This document shows, one piece after another, positions 35,682-43,631 of a DNA stretch of 64,000 bases (positions are counted from its first letter, which is position 1; every line of letters begins with the position of its first letter). A program made the position numbers and the translations under genes. The stretch comes from an uncultured Azospirillum sp. (GTDB lineage: Bacteria > Pseudomonadota > Alphaproteobacteria > RF32 > CAG-239), in the NCBI GenBank assembly GCA_947301965.1, contig CAMYUM010000006.1, positions 1 to 64,000 of the forward strand, written 5' to 3'. A model generated the notes under the pieces. It made no database searches, was not told the DNA's origin, and saw nothing but the letters and a program-made list of their open reading frames with translations.

Positions 35682-36752
35682 TTGTATAAATCTGCGATTA
35701 AAACATATCTGATAACATTATTGGTACTGATAGCCGGTTTTTATGCCATAATTTTCGTTTCTGATCCGTATATGTTGTTCCATAAGCATTGGTTTCATCA
35801 AAACAAAATGTATAATAATATGCGTATCCAAAATTACGGACTGATAAAATTCGGCAAATTTGATGGGATAATCATCGGAACATCAATGCTTGAAAATACA
35901 TCCGCAGATGAAGCAACAAAAAAATTTAATAATGTACGGTTTGCCAATCTGTCTGTTTCCGGAGGAAGCTACTACGAACGTTTTAAAATTTTGAATATGG
36001 CTCTAAAAACTAAAAAAATCAAACATGTAATTATGTCTTTTGATTATAACTTTTCTCGTTCTGGAAAAATCAACACGACTTTTGAACCTTCACTATATTC
36101 TTGGAATTCTATCATTGGAAAAGCAAAAATTTATTCTACGAATAAAGCACTGAGGTGTATATTCCTCAACAAACAATGTGATTTTATTAAATTTGATATT
36201 AATCATCCAAAAGCATGGTATGCAAAAAAAATACATAATCGACGCTTTGGTGGATTTGATAATTGGATTAAATTTTGTAAAGATGATCAAATTAAAGATG
36301 CTTTTGAACAATTAAAATCAGAAAACAATGATTACAGTGTTATGATGGCGTATTACAAAGAAGTGATTAACAAGGAAATTATACCTCTATTACAGCATGA
36401 AAAAACGACATTTTCAATCATTATTCCACCGTACAGTATGCTTTGGTGGGGGAAGCGTAAAGCTTCTCTATCCGAGCTGTTTGAACCATACGTGTATTTA
36501 ATTCAGAAAACCGCCGCTTATAAAAATGTCAAGATTTATTGGTTTTATGATGAAAATTATGTGTCTGATATCACAAAATACAAGGATTTAACACACTATC
36601 ATCATTCCATAAACTCGTTACAACTTGATGCAATAAAAAATGGTACCAACATAATCAACTCAAATAATTACCAAGAAAAGTTTACATCATTCAGAGATAA
36701 AATTAATAATTTTGATATACAATCTTACATTGATAAAATTACAAACTTCTAA
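35682..36752 (+). CDS. SGNH/AlgX-like partner of the MBOAT acyltransferase
   Basis: 356 residues with one N-terminal membrane anchor (YLITLLVLIAGFYAIIFV) and an extracytoplasmic domain. GIIIGTSMLENTSADEA resembles the GDS block of SGNH hydrolases, with Ser in GTSM. The far motif YKDLTHYHHSINSLQLDAI supplies an Asp-x-x-His as in the third block. The position after MBOAT fits the second component of polymer O-acetylation, like AlgJ/AlgX or DltD. The start is TTG with AGGGGAAG upstream. The family assignment rests on motifs and position. Confidence 0.75.
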   Translation: MYKSAIKTYLITLLVLIAGFYAIIFVSDPYMLFHKHWFHQNKMYNNMRIQNYGLIKFGKFDGIIIGTSMLENTSADEATKKFNNVRFANLSVSGGSYYERFKILNMALKTKKIKHVIMSFDYNFSRSGKINTTFEPSLYSWNSIIGKAKIYSTNKALRCIFLNKQCDFIKFDINHPKAWYAKKIHNRRFGGFDNWIKFCKDDQIKDAFEQLKSENNDYSVMMAYYKEVINKEIIPLLQHEKTTFSIIIPPYSMLWWGKRKASLSELFEPYVYLIQKTAAYKNVKIYWFYDENYVSDITKYKDLTHYHHSINSLQLDAIKNGTNIINSNNYQEKFTSFRDKINNFDIQSYIDKITNF

Positions 36753-36852
36753 TTTACATATAGTCTTTATATGAAACACCAGCATTTTACTAATAGAAAA
36801 TCATAAAAAAATATGCGTACAGATTAGCTGTTATACGCTTTTTGACGGTTTT

Positions 36853-36890
36853 ATTTAATCCTTGCATACATAATATTTTTGCTATAGTAT
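36853..36890 (+). promoter_or_regulatory. Promoter region, second copy, upstream of GT2/tagD operon
   Basis: 35 of 38 positions match 31421-31458; the first 26 bases are identical. TTGCAT and TATAGT are spaced 15 bases. The GT2 ATG follows 33 bases downstream. The 171 bp gap after the SGNH gene holds nothing else I can name. Confidence 0.6.
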
Positions 36891-36923
36891 TTGTTGCATG
36901 GTGTTGTTTTGTGGTGAGATGTT

Positions 36924-37997
36924 ATGAAGCCTAAAGTTTCGGTAATTGTGCCTGTCTACAATGTTAAAGCGTATTTGTCTCAGTGTTTGGATAGCTTGGT
37001 TAATCAGACGCTAAAAGATATAGAAATCGTATGCGTGGATGATGCTTCGACCGATGGCTCGCTACGAGTATTAGAAGAATATTCTAAAAAAGACAATCGA
37101 TTAGTTGTAATAACACAACAAATAAATCGCGGTGTCGGCGTTGCGAGAAATGTGGCTCTTGAGGCGGCTAGCGGCGATTATATTATGTTTTGCGATCCAG
37201 ATGACTGGTATGAACTCAATGCTTGCGAAGTTGCATATAATCAAATAGTAAAAAATAAAAATGATGTGGTTGTCTTTAACTTTAGGCAATATAGCGAGAA
37301 AAACAAAAATTACAGAGACTGCGATTGGAGAATTTTGCCGTTTAGAAGGCAATTTAATAATCCCAATATTATACTGAGCGATGTGCCAAATTATATGCAG
37401 GCACCATATGCATGGGCGCAAATATATTCAAGAAAATATATAAATAAAAACAATATCAGATTTGCAGATCAAAGACTTTGCGAAGATGTAATATTCTACG
37501 TAAAGGCGATGGTGAGTGCAAATAATATATCTGTAATAACAGATCCTTTGTATGTTTATAGGGCAAGAGAAGGCTCTATCTCACATAACTATAATATTTA
37601 TTGGGCTGATTTGTTTAAGGCAAGATATGACTGTCTAGCATTTTTGGAACAACAACACGATAAGAAATGTGTATACCCATTCCTGATATATTCATTCAAT
37701 ACGCTATCTAACTGGTATAACTTAATCAATAAAAAGAAACCCAAAATAGCAAAAGATTTCTATGCTGAAATTAAAAAATATTACCAGCTGTTGGTGGCAA
37801 AATATGATATCAGCTCTATAGCTCAATATATCAATAATTATGATGAAATTATGTTTATATGCAATAATTCGTGGAAACAAAAAATAATAAAAGACTTCTT
37901 CAGAGCGCTTTTTTATATAAGAGTGACAAATGACCGCAAAATCATAAGTGTGTTGGGCATAAAAATTAAGATGAAATTGCAAAAAATAACAGATTAG
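36924..37997 (+). CDS. GT2 family glycosyltransferase
   Basis: 357 residues, with its GT2 domain clearly paralogous to the N-terminus of the 892-residue fusion (KVSVIVPVYNVKAYLSQCLDS against its VSVIVPVYNVEQYLRQCLDS). It has CVDDASTDGS and MFCDPDDWYE, and FADQRLCEDVIFYVKAM as the catalytic-base region. The C-terminus RKIISVLGIKIKMKLQK is one more copy of the short module. Acceptor and donor are unknown. GGTGAG lies upstream of the ATG. The gene is AT-rich like the rest of the island and starts a three-gene operon with tagD and a glycerophosphotransferase. Confidence 0.9.
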   Translation: MKPKVSVIVPVYNVKAYLSQCLDSLVNQTLKDIEIVCVDDASTDGSLRVLEEYSKKDNRLVVITQQINRGVGVARNVALEAASGDYIMFCDPDDWYELNACEVAYNQIVKNKNDVVVFNFRQYSEKNKNYRDCDWRILPFRRQFNNPNIILSDVPNYMQAPYAWAQIYSRKYINKNNIRFADQRLCEDVIFYVKAMVSANNISVITDPLYVYRAREGSISHNYNIYWADLFKARYDCLAFLEQQHDKKCVYPFLIYSFNTLSNWYNLINKKKPKIAKDFYAEIKKYYQLLVAKYDISSIAQYINNYDEIMFICNNSWKQKIIKDFFRALFYIRVTNDRKIISVLGIKIKMKLQKITD

Positions 37998-38008
37998 AGG
38001 ACTAAATA

Positions 38009-38398
38009 ATGAAACGGGTAATTACATACGGAACATTTGATGTATTGCACTACGGCCATATAAATCTCCTTAAACGAGCAAGGGCGTTGGGAGATTATCT
38101 TATTGTGGTACTATCAACCGATGAGTTTAATAAAGTTAAAAATAAGCAATCATTTTATACGTACGAACAGCGGAAAATGATTTTGGAAGCGTGTCGTTAT
38201 GTAGATTTGGTGGTGCCAGAATATAATTGGGAACAGAAGATTGACGATGTAAAAAAATATCAGGCAGATATCTTTGTTATGGGTGATGACTGGAAAGGTA
38301 AATTCGACTTTTTGAAGGATTACTGCGAGGTTGTATATCTGCCACGAACCCCTGATGTTTGTTCGACTAAAACTAAAGAATATTTAAGAAAAAAATAG
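38009..38398 (+). CDS. tagD: Glycerol-3-phosphate cytidylyltransferase
   Basis: A 129-residue TagD/GCT-type enzyme making CDP-glycerol from CTP and sn-glycerol-3-phosphate. Signatures: TYGTFDVLHYGHINLLKRA with the HxGH nucleotide motif, FYTYEQRKMILEACRYVD, FVMGDDWKGKFD, and LPRTPDVCSTKTKEYL, where the STTKIK-type motif appears as STKTK. The length is exactly that of the family. GAGGAC precedes the ATG. CDP-glycerol synthesis implies a glycerol-phosphate-containing polymer. Confidence 0.92.
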   Translation: MKRVITYGTFDVLHYGHINLLKRARALGDYLIVVLSTDEFNKVKNKQSFYTYEQRKMILEACRYVDLVVPEYNWEQKIDDVKKYQADIFVMGDDWKGKFDFLKDYCEVVYLPRTPDVCSTKTKEYLRKK

Positions 38399-38409
38399 CA
38401 AGAGGTTCT

Positions 38410-39801
38410 ATGACTATAGCAGACATTGTTACTACACATATTGGCGATTTAACCATTACTAAATATAGATTATTTGGTTATACATTGCTCTGTCATACAA
38501 AAGATATCAAAAAACAAGAAATTAAAATATTTTGTTTCAAACTAAAATTTAAGCATTCAAATAGAGCCAAAAATGTTATTAATAAAGACGCTTTGGCTGA
38601 TGAATATCAGAACGCCATCTTAAAAATTCGCCAAAAGATTAATAATGGCAATAAAGTCAGAGTTATCTTTCTGGTAAATATGGCAAGTATGTTCCCTGCC
38701 GAAAATCTGATGAGAGAAATGCTTAAAGACAATATATTTGATGTTAAACTCTATATTATCCCCGATATAAGGTTTGGTAAAAAAGACATGGTTACCAGTA
38801 TAGAGGCAACTTATTATGAATTATCCAAGAAATATGACTTTGCAAAGATGGCTGTCAAATTTGATAGAAATAGAGAAATATCCGAGTGGGATGATGTAGT
38901 AAATAATGCAGATATAGTTTGTTACCCGTCGCCATATGATTTATCGTACTCACCTTATAATCCGTATTATGCTGCGAAAAATGGAATTTTATCGATACAT
39001 ATCGATTATGGTTTCCTGCGTTCTAAATATGACAGACTGATTTATCAAAGCGATAACTATAATAACTTTTGGAAAGTGTTTATAGAAACCGAATTAAACC
39101 GTGAAGAATATTATAATTATGGTCAATGCAAAGCTTCAAACGCCATCGTTACCGGATATGCCAAAATGGATAGTCTGGCACAGTATAAACACATAAATAC
39201 TAGCAAAAAAACTATTATTATTGCTCCTCATCACAGCGTAGAAGGGGGTACAAATCATATATTAGCGTTATCTAATTTTGAAGCATATGCTGACTTATTC
39301 TTAAAAATTCCTGAAATGTATCCTGATATTGATTTTGTTTTTCGCCCTCACCCGGTACTGTTCAAAATTTTAAGACGGAAAAAACACTGGGGAGATAAAC
39401 GTGTTGAAGAATATTTGAACAAAATGACATCTCTAAGAAATGTTACTTATAGTACTGCTGGAGATTATTTAGAAATTTTTGCTAAATCTGATGGTATAAT
39501 ACAAGATTGTGGCTCATATTTGGTAGAGTACTTCTATACGAAAAAGCCTTGCTGTTATATGCTTAAATCTCCGTCAGATATTGAAAATAAATTCTCAGGG
39601 CTCGGAAAACAATGCCTTGATAATTGTTACATTGCATACAATCAAGAAGACATTCTGGATTTCTTGAACAATGTGATTGTAAAAGGTATTGATCCTAAAA
39701 AACGAGAACGTGAGCAATTTGCCGAAGAACAAGTAATGATTAATTATCCTCATGCGTCTGCTAAGATAATTAGCGAGATTAAAAACATAGTGCTGAAATA
39801 A
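38410..39801 (+). CDS. CDP-glycerol glycerophosphotransferase-like protein
   Basis: 463 residues. The C-terminal 300 show the glycerophosphotransferase/capsule-polymerase pattern: IIAPHHSVEGG, DFVFRPHPVLFKIL, and DGIIQDCGSYLVEYFYTKKP, which corresponds to the TDYSS...EF...KP motif of TagF. The N-terminal 50 residues carry two copies of the island's module (ITKYRLFGYTLLCHTK and IKIFCFKLKFKH). It probably adds glycerol phosphate from CDP-glycerol made by the adjacent TagD-like enzyme. AGAGG precedes the ATG. Last gene of the island; it ends 8 bp before the convergent mazG-like gene. Confidence 0.85.
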   Translation: MTIADIVTTHIGDLTITKYRLFGYTLLCHTKDIKKQEIKIFCFKLKFKHSNRAKNVINKDALADEYQNAILKIRQKINNGNKVRVIFLVNMASMFPAENLMREMLKDNIFDVKLYIIPDIRFGKKDMVTSIEATYYELSKKYDFAKMAVKFDRNREISEWDDVVNNADIVCYPSPYDLSYSPYNPYYAAKNGILSIHIDYGFLRSKYDRLIYQSDNYNNFWKVFIETELNREEYYNYGQCKASNAIVTGYAKMDSLAQYKHINTSKKTIIIAPHHSVEGGTNHILALSNFEAYADLFLKIPEMYPDIDFVFRPHPVLFKILRRKKHWGDKRVEEYLNKMTSLRNVTYSTAGDYLEIFAKSDGIIQDCGSYLVEYFYTKKPCCYMLKSPSDIENKFSGLGKQCLDNCYIAYNQEDILDFLNNVIVKGIDPKKREREQFAEEQVMINYPHASAKIISEIKNIVLK

Positions 39802-39809
39802 TGTTACCG

Positions 39810-40208
39810 TTATTTCTTCTTCATGTATTCTGATGAAAAGCCATGTGGATGGCGGGCTTGAAGCTTTTCTATGTTACGGCGGATAATATCGTCAAAATCA
39901 ACGCCAAGAGCATTTGATGCATTAGCCAAGTACCAACAAATATCTCCTAATTCATCAATCATTTTTTGTCGGTTTTCTTCCGAGAGTTCTTTGCCGTGAA
40001 ACTTGAGCTTTTTCCAAAGGTCAGCACACTCCCCTGCTTCACCTGCCAAACCGGTCATAGCTGTATCCATACGTGCATAATTGCCTTTGAGCCATTTTGA
40101 CAATTCGGCAATGCGCTCATTAAAAACATCATCGTCTTTACTGGGCGTGGAAGTAACACTATCAACAAATCGGCAATATTCTTTGAAAAAATCTTTGGTT
40201 TCTGACAT
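39810..40208 (-). CDS. MazG-like nucleotide pyrophosphohydrolase
   Basis: A 132-residue all-alpha NTP pyrophosphohydrolase. The metal-binding ExxE...ExxD pattern is visible in GLAGEAGECADLWKKLK and DELGDICWYLANASNALG. The small single-domain form may clean up non-canonical nucleotides or dCTP-type substrates. It is downstream of thyA with a hairpin between, so expression may be partly separate; GGAGAG lies before the ATG. Confidence 0.85.
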   Translation of the reverse strand: MSETKDFFKEYCRFVDSVTSTPSKDDDVFNERIAELSKWLKGNYARMDTAMTGLAGEAGECADLWKKLKFHGKELSEENRQKMIDELGDICWYLANASNALGVDFDDIIRRNIEKLQARHPHGFSSEYMKKK

Positions 40209-40220
40209 TAAACTCTCCGA

Positions 40221-40250
40221 TAAAAATGCGCCTGTCGTTCGTACAGGCGC
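40221..40250 (-). terminator. Terminator or attenuator between thyA and the mazG-like gene
   Basis: GCGCCTGT and ACAGGCGC form a perfect 8 bp stem with a 7-base loop, and the minus strand continues into a T-rich tract (ATTTTTA). It sits between thyA and the mazG-like gene, just before that gene's ribosome binding site. Confidence 0.75.
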
Positions 40251-40259
40251 TGATTGGGA

Positions 40260-41048
40260 TTAAACCGCTACTTCTCCGGTCAACTTGCCATGACATTGGT
40301 AATCGACCAGTTCAAAGTCTTCATACTTAAAATCATCGATATCCTTCACTTCAGGGTTGATTTTCATCTTGGGGAGCGGATAAGGCTCACGGGTAAGCTG
40401 GATTTTTACCTGCTCAAAATGGTTGTTGTAGATGTGGGCGTTGCCGAGCGTATGAACAAACTCACCTGGTTTGAGGCCGCATACTTGGGCAATCATCATG
40501 GTCAACAGCGAATAAGAGGCAATATTAAATGGCACGCCCAGAAACATGTCACAACTGCGCTGATACAGCTGACAGTTCAACCGACCGTCAGGCGTAACAT
40601 CAAACTGGAAAAAGCAGTGACACGGGGGCAACGCCATCTTATCAATTTGTGATGGATTCCAAGCTGTAACAATCATACGACGATCGGTCGGATTGGTCTT
40701 GATGCGCTCAATTACGTCTTTAATCTGATCGATGCCCTCGGAATTCCAGTTGCGCCACTGATGACCATAAACCGGACCAAGATTGCCATCCTTGTCCGCC
40801 CACTCGTCCCAAATATGAACATTATTGTCCAGCATATATTTTATGTTGGTATTGCCCGACAAAAGCCAAATAAGCTCGTGGATTACACCTTTCAAAAACA
40901 TCTTTTTGGTAGTAACAAGCGGAAAACCTTTGCTCAAATCAAAACGCATTTGGCGCCCAAACACCTTGCGGGCATAAACACCTGTACGGTTGTCACCGTC
41001 CTGTCCATTGTCCATAATATCTTTCAGTAGATCTAAATACTGTCTCAT
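40260..41048 (-). CDS. thyA: Thymidylate synthase
   Basis: Converts dUMP to dTMP with methylenetetrahydrofolate. The 262-residue ThyA shows [31 protein letters not shown], the catalytic Cys in [29 protein letters not shown] and [24 protein letters not shown] precedes the ATG. It is followed by a mazG-like gene and preceded by folA, together a small dTMP/folate operon. Confidence 0.97.
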   Translation of the reverse strand: MRQYLDLLKDIMDNGQDGDNRTGVYARKVFGRQMRFDLSKGFPLVTTKKMFLKGVIHELIWLLSGNTNIKYMLDNNVHIWDEWADKDGNLGPVYGHQWRNWNSEGIDQIKDVIERIKTNPTDRRMIVTAWNPSQIDKMALPPCHCFFQFDVTPDGRLNCQLYQRSCDMFLGVPFNIASYSLLTMMIAQVCGLKPGEFVHTLGNAHIYNNHFEQVKIQLTREPYPLPKMKINPEVKDIDDFKYEDFELVDYQCHGKLTGEVAV

Positions 41049-41064
41049 TTTTAATCCTTTTTAG

Positions 41065-41634
41065 TTAGATGTTAGTAATTGCCTGGATAATCCTTTTTAA
41101 TACCGATTGTTCGACAAACTCACCTTTGCGCACCATAACACGGGTGGTAATGTTGTCTAAATCAAAATCTGGAGCAATTTGAGTATATTTTTCATTTAAC
41201 ACATCAATACAAGGTGTTATGTTAACTTCTTGACCTTTTAGGTTAGGGTTTATTTGCCCCTTATATACACAATCGACCACAATATCGGGCATCAATTTAG
41301 GACCGCCGGTCATGAAAAGTTTGTAAATTGAAGCTCCGCCCGAAACATAAATATCTTGGTCAAAATCTTTAAAAAAGTTGACATCGTTGACTACAAAATG
41401 ATGTTCGGGGTCTGTGACCTGATAGTCGGTTTCAAAGCTCAAAATGTAGATATTGCGGTCCGGCAAGGTGCGGTTGGGAAAGCTTTCGTAAGTAGATTGT
41501 CCGGCAACCACATTCTGTCCCGTCGTAATCCGCCGAAAACGCTGAAAATCGGACTTTATGTGCCACGGGATTTCCGAGCCGATACCGATTATGTTATCGC
41601 CCTCATGGCGGCACCAGATTGCTACTTTTGTCAT
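41065..41634 (-). CDS. folA: Dihydrofolate reductase, divergent
   Basis: 189 residues. Placed directly upstream of thyA, it should regenerate tetrahydrofolate. The pattern is that of DHFR: IGIGSEIPWHIKSDFQRFRR with an Asp in place of the catalytic Asp27, NVVAGQSTYESFP where most enzymes have G-R-x-T-x-E-S, and YVSGGASIYKLFM for the NADPH loop. The start ATG at 41634 follows GAGAG; an earlier TTG is in frame. The sequence is divergent and has a long central insertion (YQVTDPEHHFVVNDVNFF), so folA rests partly on context. Confidence 0.85.
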   Translation of the reverse strand: MTKVAIWCRHEGDNIIGIGSEIPWHIKSDFQRFRRITTGQNVVAGQSTYESFPNRTLPDRNIYILSFETDYQVTDPEHHFVVNDVNFFKDFDQDIYVSGGASIYKLFMTGGPKLMPDIVVDCVYKGQINPNLKGQEVNITPCIDVLNEKYTQIAPDFDLDNITTRVMVRKGEFVEQSVLKRIIQAITNI

Positions 41635-41732
41635 TTGAAACTCTCTCAAAAGGGTTATAAACTGCTATGGATAATAAACGGCATATTCCTTCTTGGCAAG
41701 TTCAGTAACCGAGTTATCACCGTAATTTATAC

Positions 41733-41761
41733 TTGAAAAACATTATAACATGCGGTATATT
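41733..41761 (+). promoter_or_regulatory. Promoter of ssrA
   Basis: TTGAAA at 41733-41738 and TATATT at 41756-41761 are separated by 17 bases, a near-consensus sigma-70-type promoter. Transcription would start about 41768, at the beginning of the tmRNA. Confidence 0.8.
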
Positions 41762-41767
41762 GGTAGT

Positions 41768-42045
41768 GTTGAGCAATCAACTGTGACACCAGAGGCTCTG
41801 TGAAATAGAGATTTCGGACCCGAGGGCAGTACTCGGCACCTCCACCAATTCAAACTTATACGGGGGTGAAACAGGTTTGACGGGATTTAGTAAAGGCAGG
41901 TGCTGTGTTCGGTGAGATACCACCGTTATCGGTTCAAATTCAAATAGATGCTAACGATAATGAATTAGCACCAGTTGCTTTGGCTGCTTAATTGTAGTCG
42001 CAACGAACTCAAATTCTTGTAGTCTTGGTTGACAACAAGTGGGGG
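41768..42045 (+). ncRNA. ssrA: Circularly permuted two-piece tmRNA
   Basis: Rescues stalled ribosomes and tags the nascent chain. The order is permuted as in alphaproteobacteria: the acceptor piece comes first and ends in the T arm (CCGAG/CTCGG) and CACCTCCACCA at 41847. A short spacer follows, then the coding piece beginning GGGGGTGAAACAGG at 41862. GGGGGTG pairs with CACCTCC to rebuild the acceptor stem, with one G-U pair. The tag frame runs from GCT at 41950 to TAA at 41991 and reads ANDNELAPVALAA, ending in the ClpXP-type LAA. The gene lies upstream of sspB. Both outer ends are approximate; processing removes the spacer. Confidence 0.92.
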
Positions 42046-42079
42046 ATGAGCCACCCAGCAACAGAACGGCTCATTTTTA
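42046..42079 (+). terminator. Terminator of ssrA
   Basis: ATGAGCC and GGCTCAT form a 7 bp stem followed by TTTTAT, at the end of the tmRNA coding piece and 24 bases before sspB. Read-through into sspB is possible. Confidence 0.7.
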
Positions 42080-42102
42080 TGTATCGGGGGACTGAAAGTA
42101 CA

Positions 42103-42543
42103 ATGACTAAAAAAGTAAATGAAATTAATTATGACAAACTGATCGAAAAAGCCTTAAAACATGTGGTGATTGAGGCCCTAAAAATTGTCGAAAATCAAGG
42201 CCTGCCCGGCGATCAGCACTTTTACATTGCTTTTAGAACCGATCATCCAAAAACAAAAATCGACCCGTTTTTGAAAAGTCAGTACCCCAAAGAAATGACC
42301 ATTGTCCTGCAAAACCAATTTGAGGGGTTGCGAGTTACAGATGATGCCTTTTCAGTCATTTTGCATTTTAACCACGTGCCATATAGACTTGAAATACCTT
42401 TTGACGCAATAACATATTTCGGTGATCCCAGCGTGCGTTTCGGTTTGAGTTTCGGTACCGAAATCAATGATGAACATGCGGAAAATGTCCATCAAAAGGC
42501 TGAAGTTGTATCAATCGACAGTTTTAGAAAGAAAAATGCTTAA
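42103..42543 (+). CDS. sspB: SspB-type ClpXP adaptor
   Basis: A 146-residue member of the SspB family, which delivers ssrA-tagged proteins to ClpXP. The conserved core reads FYIAFRTDHPKTKID, MTIVLQNQFEGLRVTDDAF, HVPYRLEIPFDAITYFGDPS and FGLSF. A charged linker and a C-terminal VVSIDSFRKKN tail follow, which could be the ClpX-binding segment. I start at ATG 42103; the in-frame extension upstream reads through the tmRNA terminator. It lies directly after ssrA, which makes the tag and its adaptor neighbours, and overlaps an RHH gene by 8 bp. Confidence 0.9.
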   Translation: MTKKVNEINYDKLIEKALKHVVIEALKIVENQGLPGDQHFYIAFRTDHPKTKIDPFLKSQYPKEMTIVLQNQFEGLRVTDDAFSVILHFNHVPYRLEIPFDAITYFGDPSVRFGLSFGTEINDEHAENVHQKAEVVSIDSFRKKNA

Positions 42544-42748
42544 AAAGTCTGTAATTATTGCCGGAAGGCATCATACCAGCATATCAGTTGAGCCGGAGTT
42601 CTACTCCGAGCTTGAGCGAATCGCAAAGGAAAGAAATTGCAGTATAAATGCTTTGATTACACAAATTGACAGCGAGCGCGAGGAAAACAACAACTTATCC
42701 AGCGCAATCAGGCTTTTTGTTTTACGTTATATTAAGAATAGTCTCTAG
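42536..42748 (+). CDS. Ribbon-helix-helix domain protein
   Basis: 70 residues of the RHH_4-type family found in alphaproteobacteria. The protein begins KKSVIIAGRHHTSISVEPEF, a beta strand with the GRHxTSI pattern, followed by helices ELERIAKERNCSINALITQI and NLSSAIRLFVLRYI. It is presumably a DNA-binding dimer of unknown target. ATG 42536 overlaps the sspB stop by 8 bp with AGAAAG upstream. The 3' end overlaps the convergent protease gene by 17 bp. Confidence 0.85.
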   Translation: MLKKSVIIAGRHHTSISVEPEFYSELERIAKERNCSINALITQIDSEREENNNLSSAIRLFVLRYIKNSL

Positions 42749-43586
42749 TTCTGCGTCTGATTAGATTAAAATCGAGTGCAGCCTTTTGCATGTGCTTAAA
42801 GTTACCGCTTAATTCGGCAAAATGCACTTTGGCCATAGCTATACATTCAGGACACATCGGAGGTTCGCCGTGTGCGGCACGGGCCAGCCGATCGTTGGTC
42901 AAAACATTAGGTTTAGCGCGGGTATCTGTACGCATAACACATCCCGGACAGTCGCAATGTGGACCGTAACCGTCACGATTGGCCACATTATGCCGTCCCA
43001 TCACTGTGGCATCAAAAACATGTCCCAATTCATGGATGGTGATGGTTTTTATCACTTCTCTCAAATACTCGGGATTATCTCCGTACATTTGTTCAAAACG
43101 CTTGGTTGAAAGAACGAATCCTTTATCCGTTTGTCCTACTCCATAAACAAAGTTATTAGGCCTACCACCCGACATGGCAAATGCATCGTCTTTTACAATA
43201 TGAATGTCTATCTGCGGAATGTTAGCAACAGTGGGGTCACTTTCCATAAGTTCAAGTAGCATACTCGCATCTATTTGGTCAGGACGACCGTGATTAAGAG
43301 CAGAATATTTGGCTATAGCCATAGACCAGGATGTGCTTTCGTAGGGAACAAGATAATTCCCATCTGTTGTACGAATATAAAGGCTACGATCGTCTGGGGG
43401 AAGAGACATGTACCCTCGCCGATTGATGATTGCTTTTTTACTGTGCCATTGTCCGAGGTATGATATCGGATAATCATCTTCATATTCGGGGAACATAGCC
43501 ATAAAGTCTCTTACGCCGTCTTCAACAGCGGCAGCATATTCCGGTTTGGTACCGGCTTGAGAAACTATATAGATATGTTTTTGCAT
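42732..43586 (-). CDS. Archaemetzincin-like zinc metalloprotease
   Basis: 284 residues. The zincin motif HELGHVF is in VIKTITIHELGHVFDA. It is followed by HCDCPGCVM, which matches the HC-x4-C-x-M part of archaemetzincins (peptidase M54), and by a later CPEC, giving the CxxC pair. In archaemetzincins the third His lies within HExxHxxGxxHC; here about fifteen residues are inserted between HELGHVF and HC. The N-terminal part (IYIVSQAGTKPEYAAAVEDG) is not recognised. No signal peptide. ATG 43586 has GGGGGA six bases upstream; a longer start at 43604 is weaker. Confidence 0.75.
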   Translation of the reverse strand: MQKHIYIVSQAGTKPEYAAAVEDGVRDFMAMFPEYEDDYPISYLGQWHSKKAIINRRGYMSLPPDDRSLYIRTTDGNYLVPYESTSWSMAIAKYSALNHGRPDQIDASMLLELMESDPTVANIPQIDIHIVKDDAFAMSGGRPNNFVYGVGQTDKGFVLSTKRFEQMYGDNPEYLREVIKTITIHELGHVFDATVMGRHNVANRDGYGPHCDCPGCVMRTDTRAKPNVLTNDRLARAAHGEPPMCPECIAMAKVHFAELSGNFKHMQKAALDFNLIRRRTRDYS

Positions 43587-43631
43587 ATGAAGTCCCCCAT
43601 ACATGCAATATTATACCATAGTTTTAAACAA

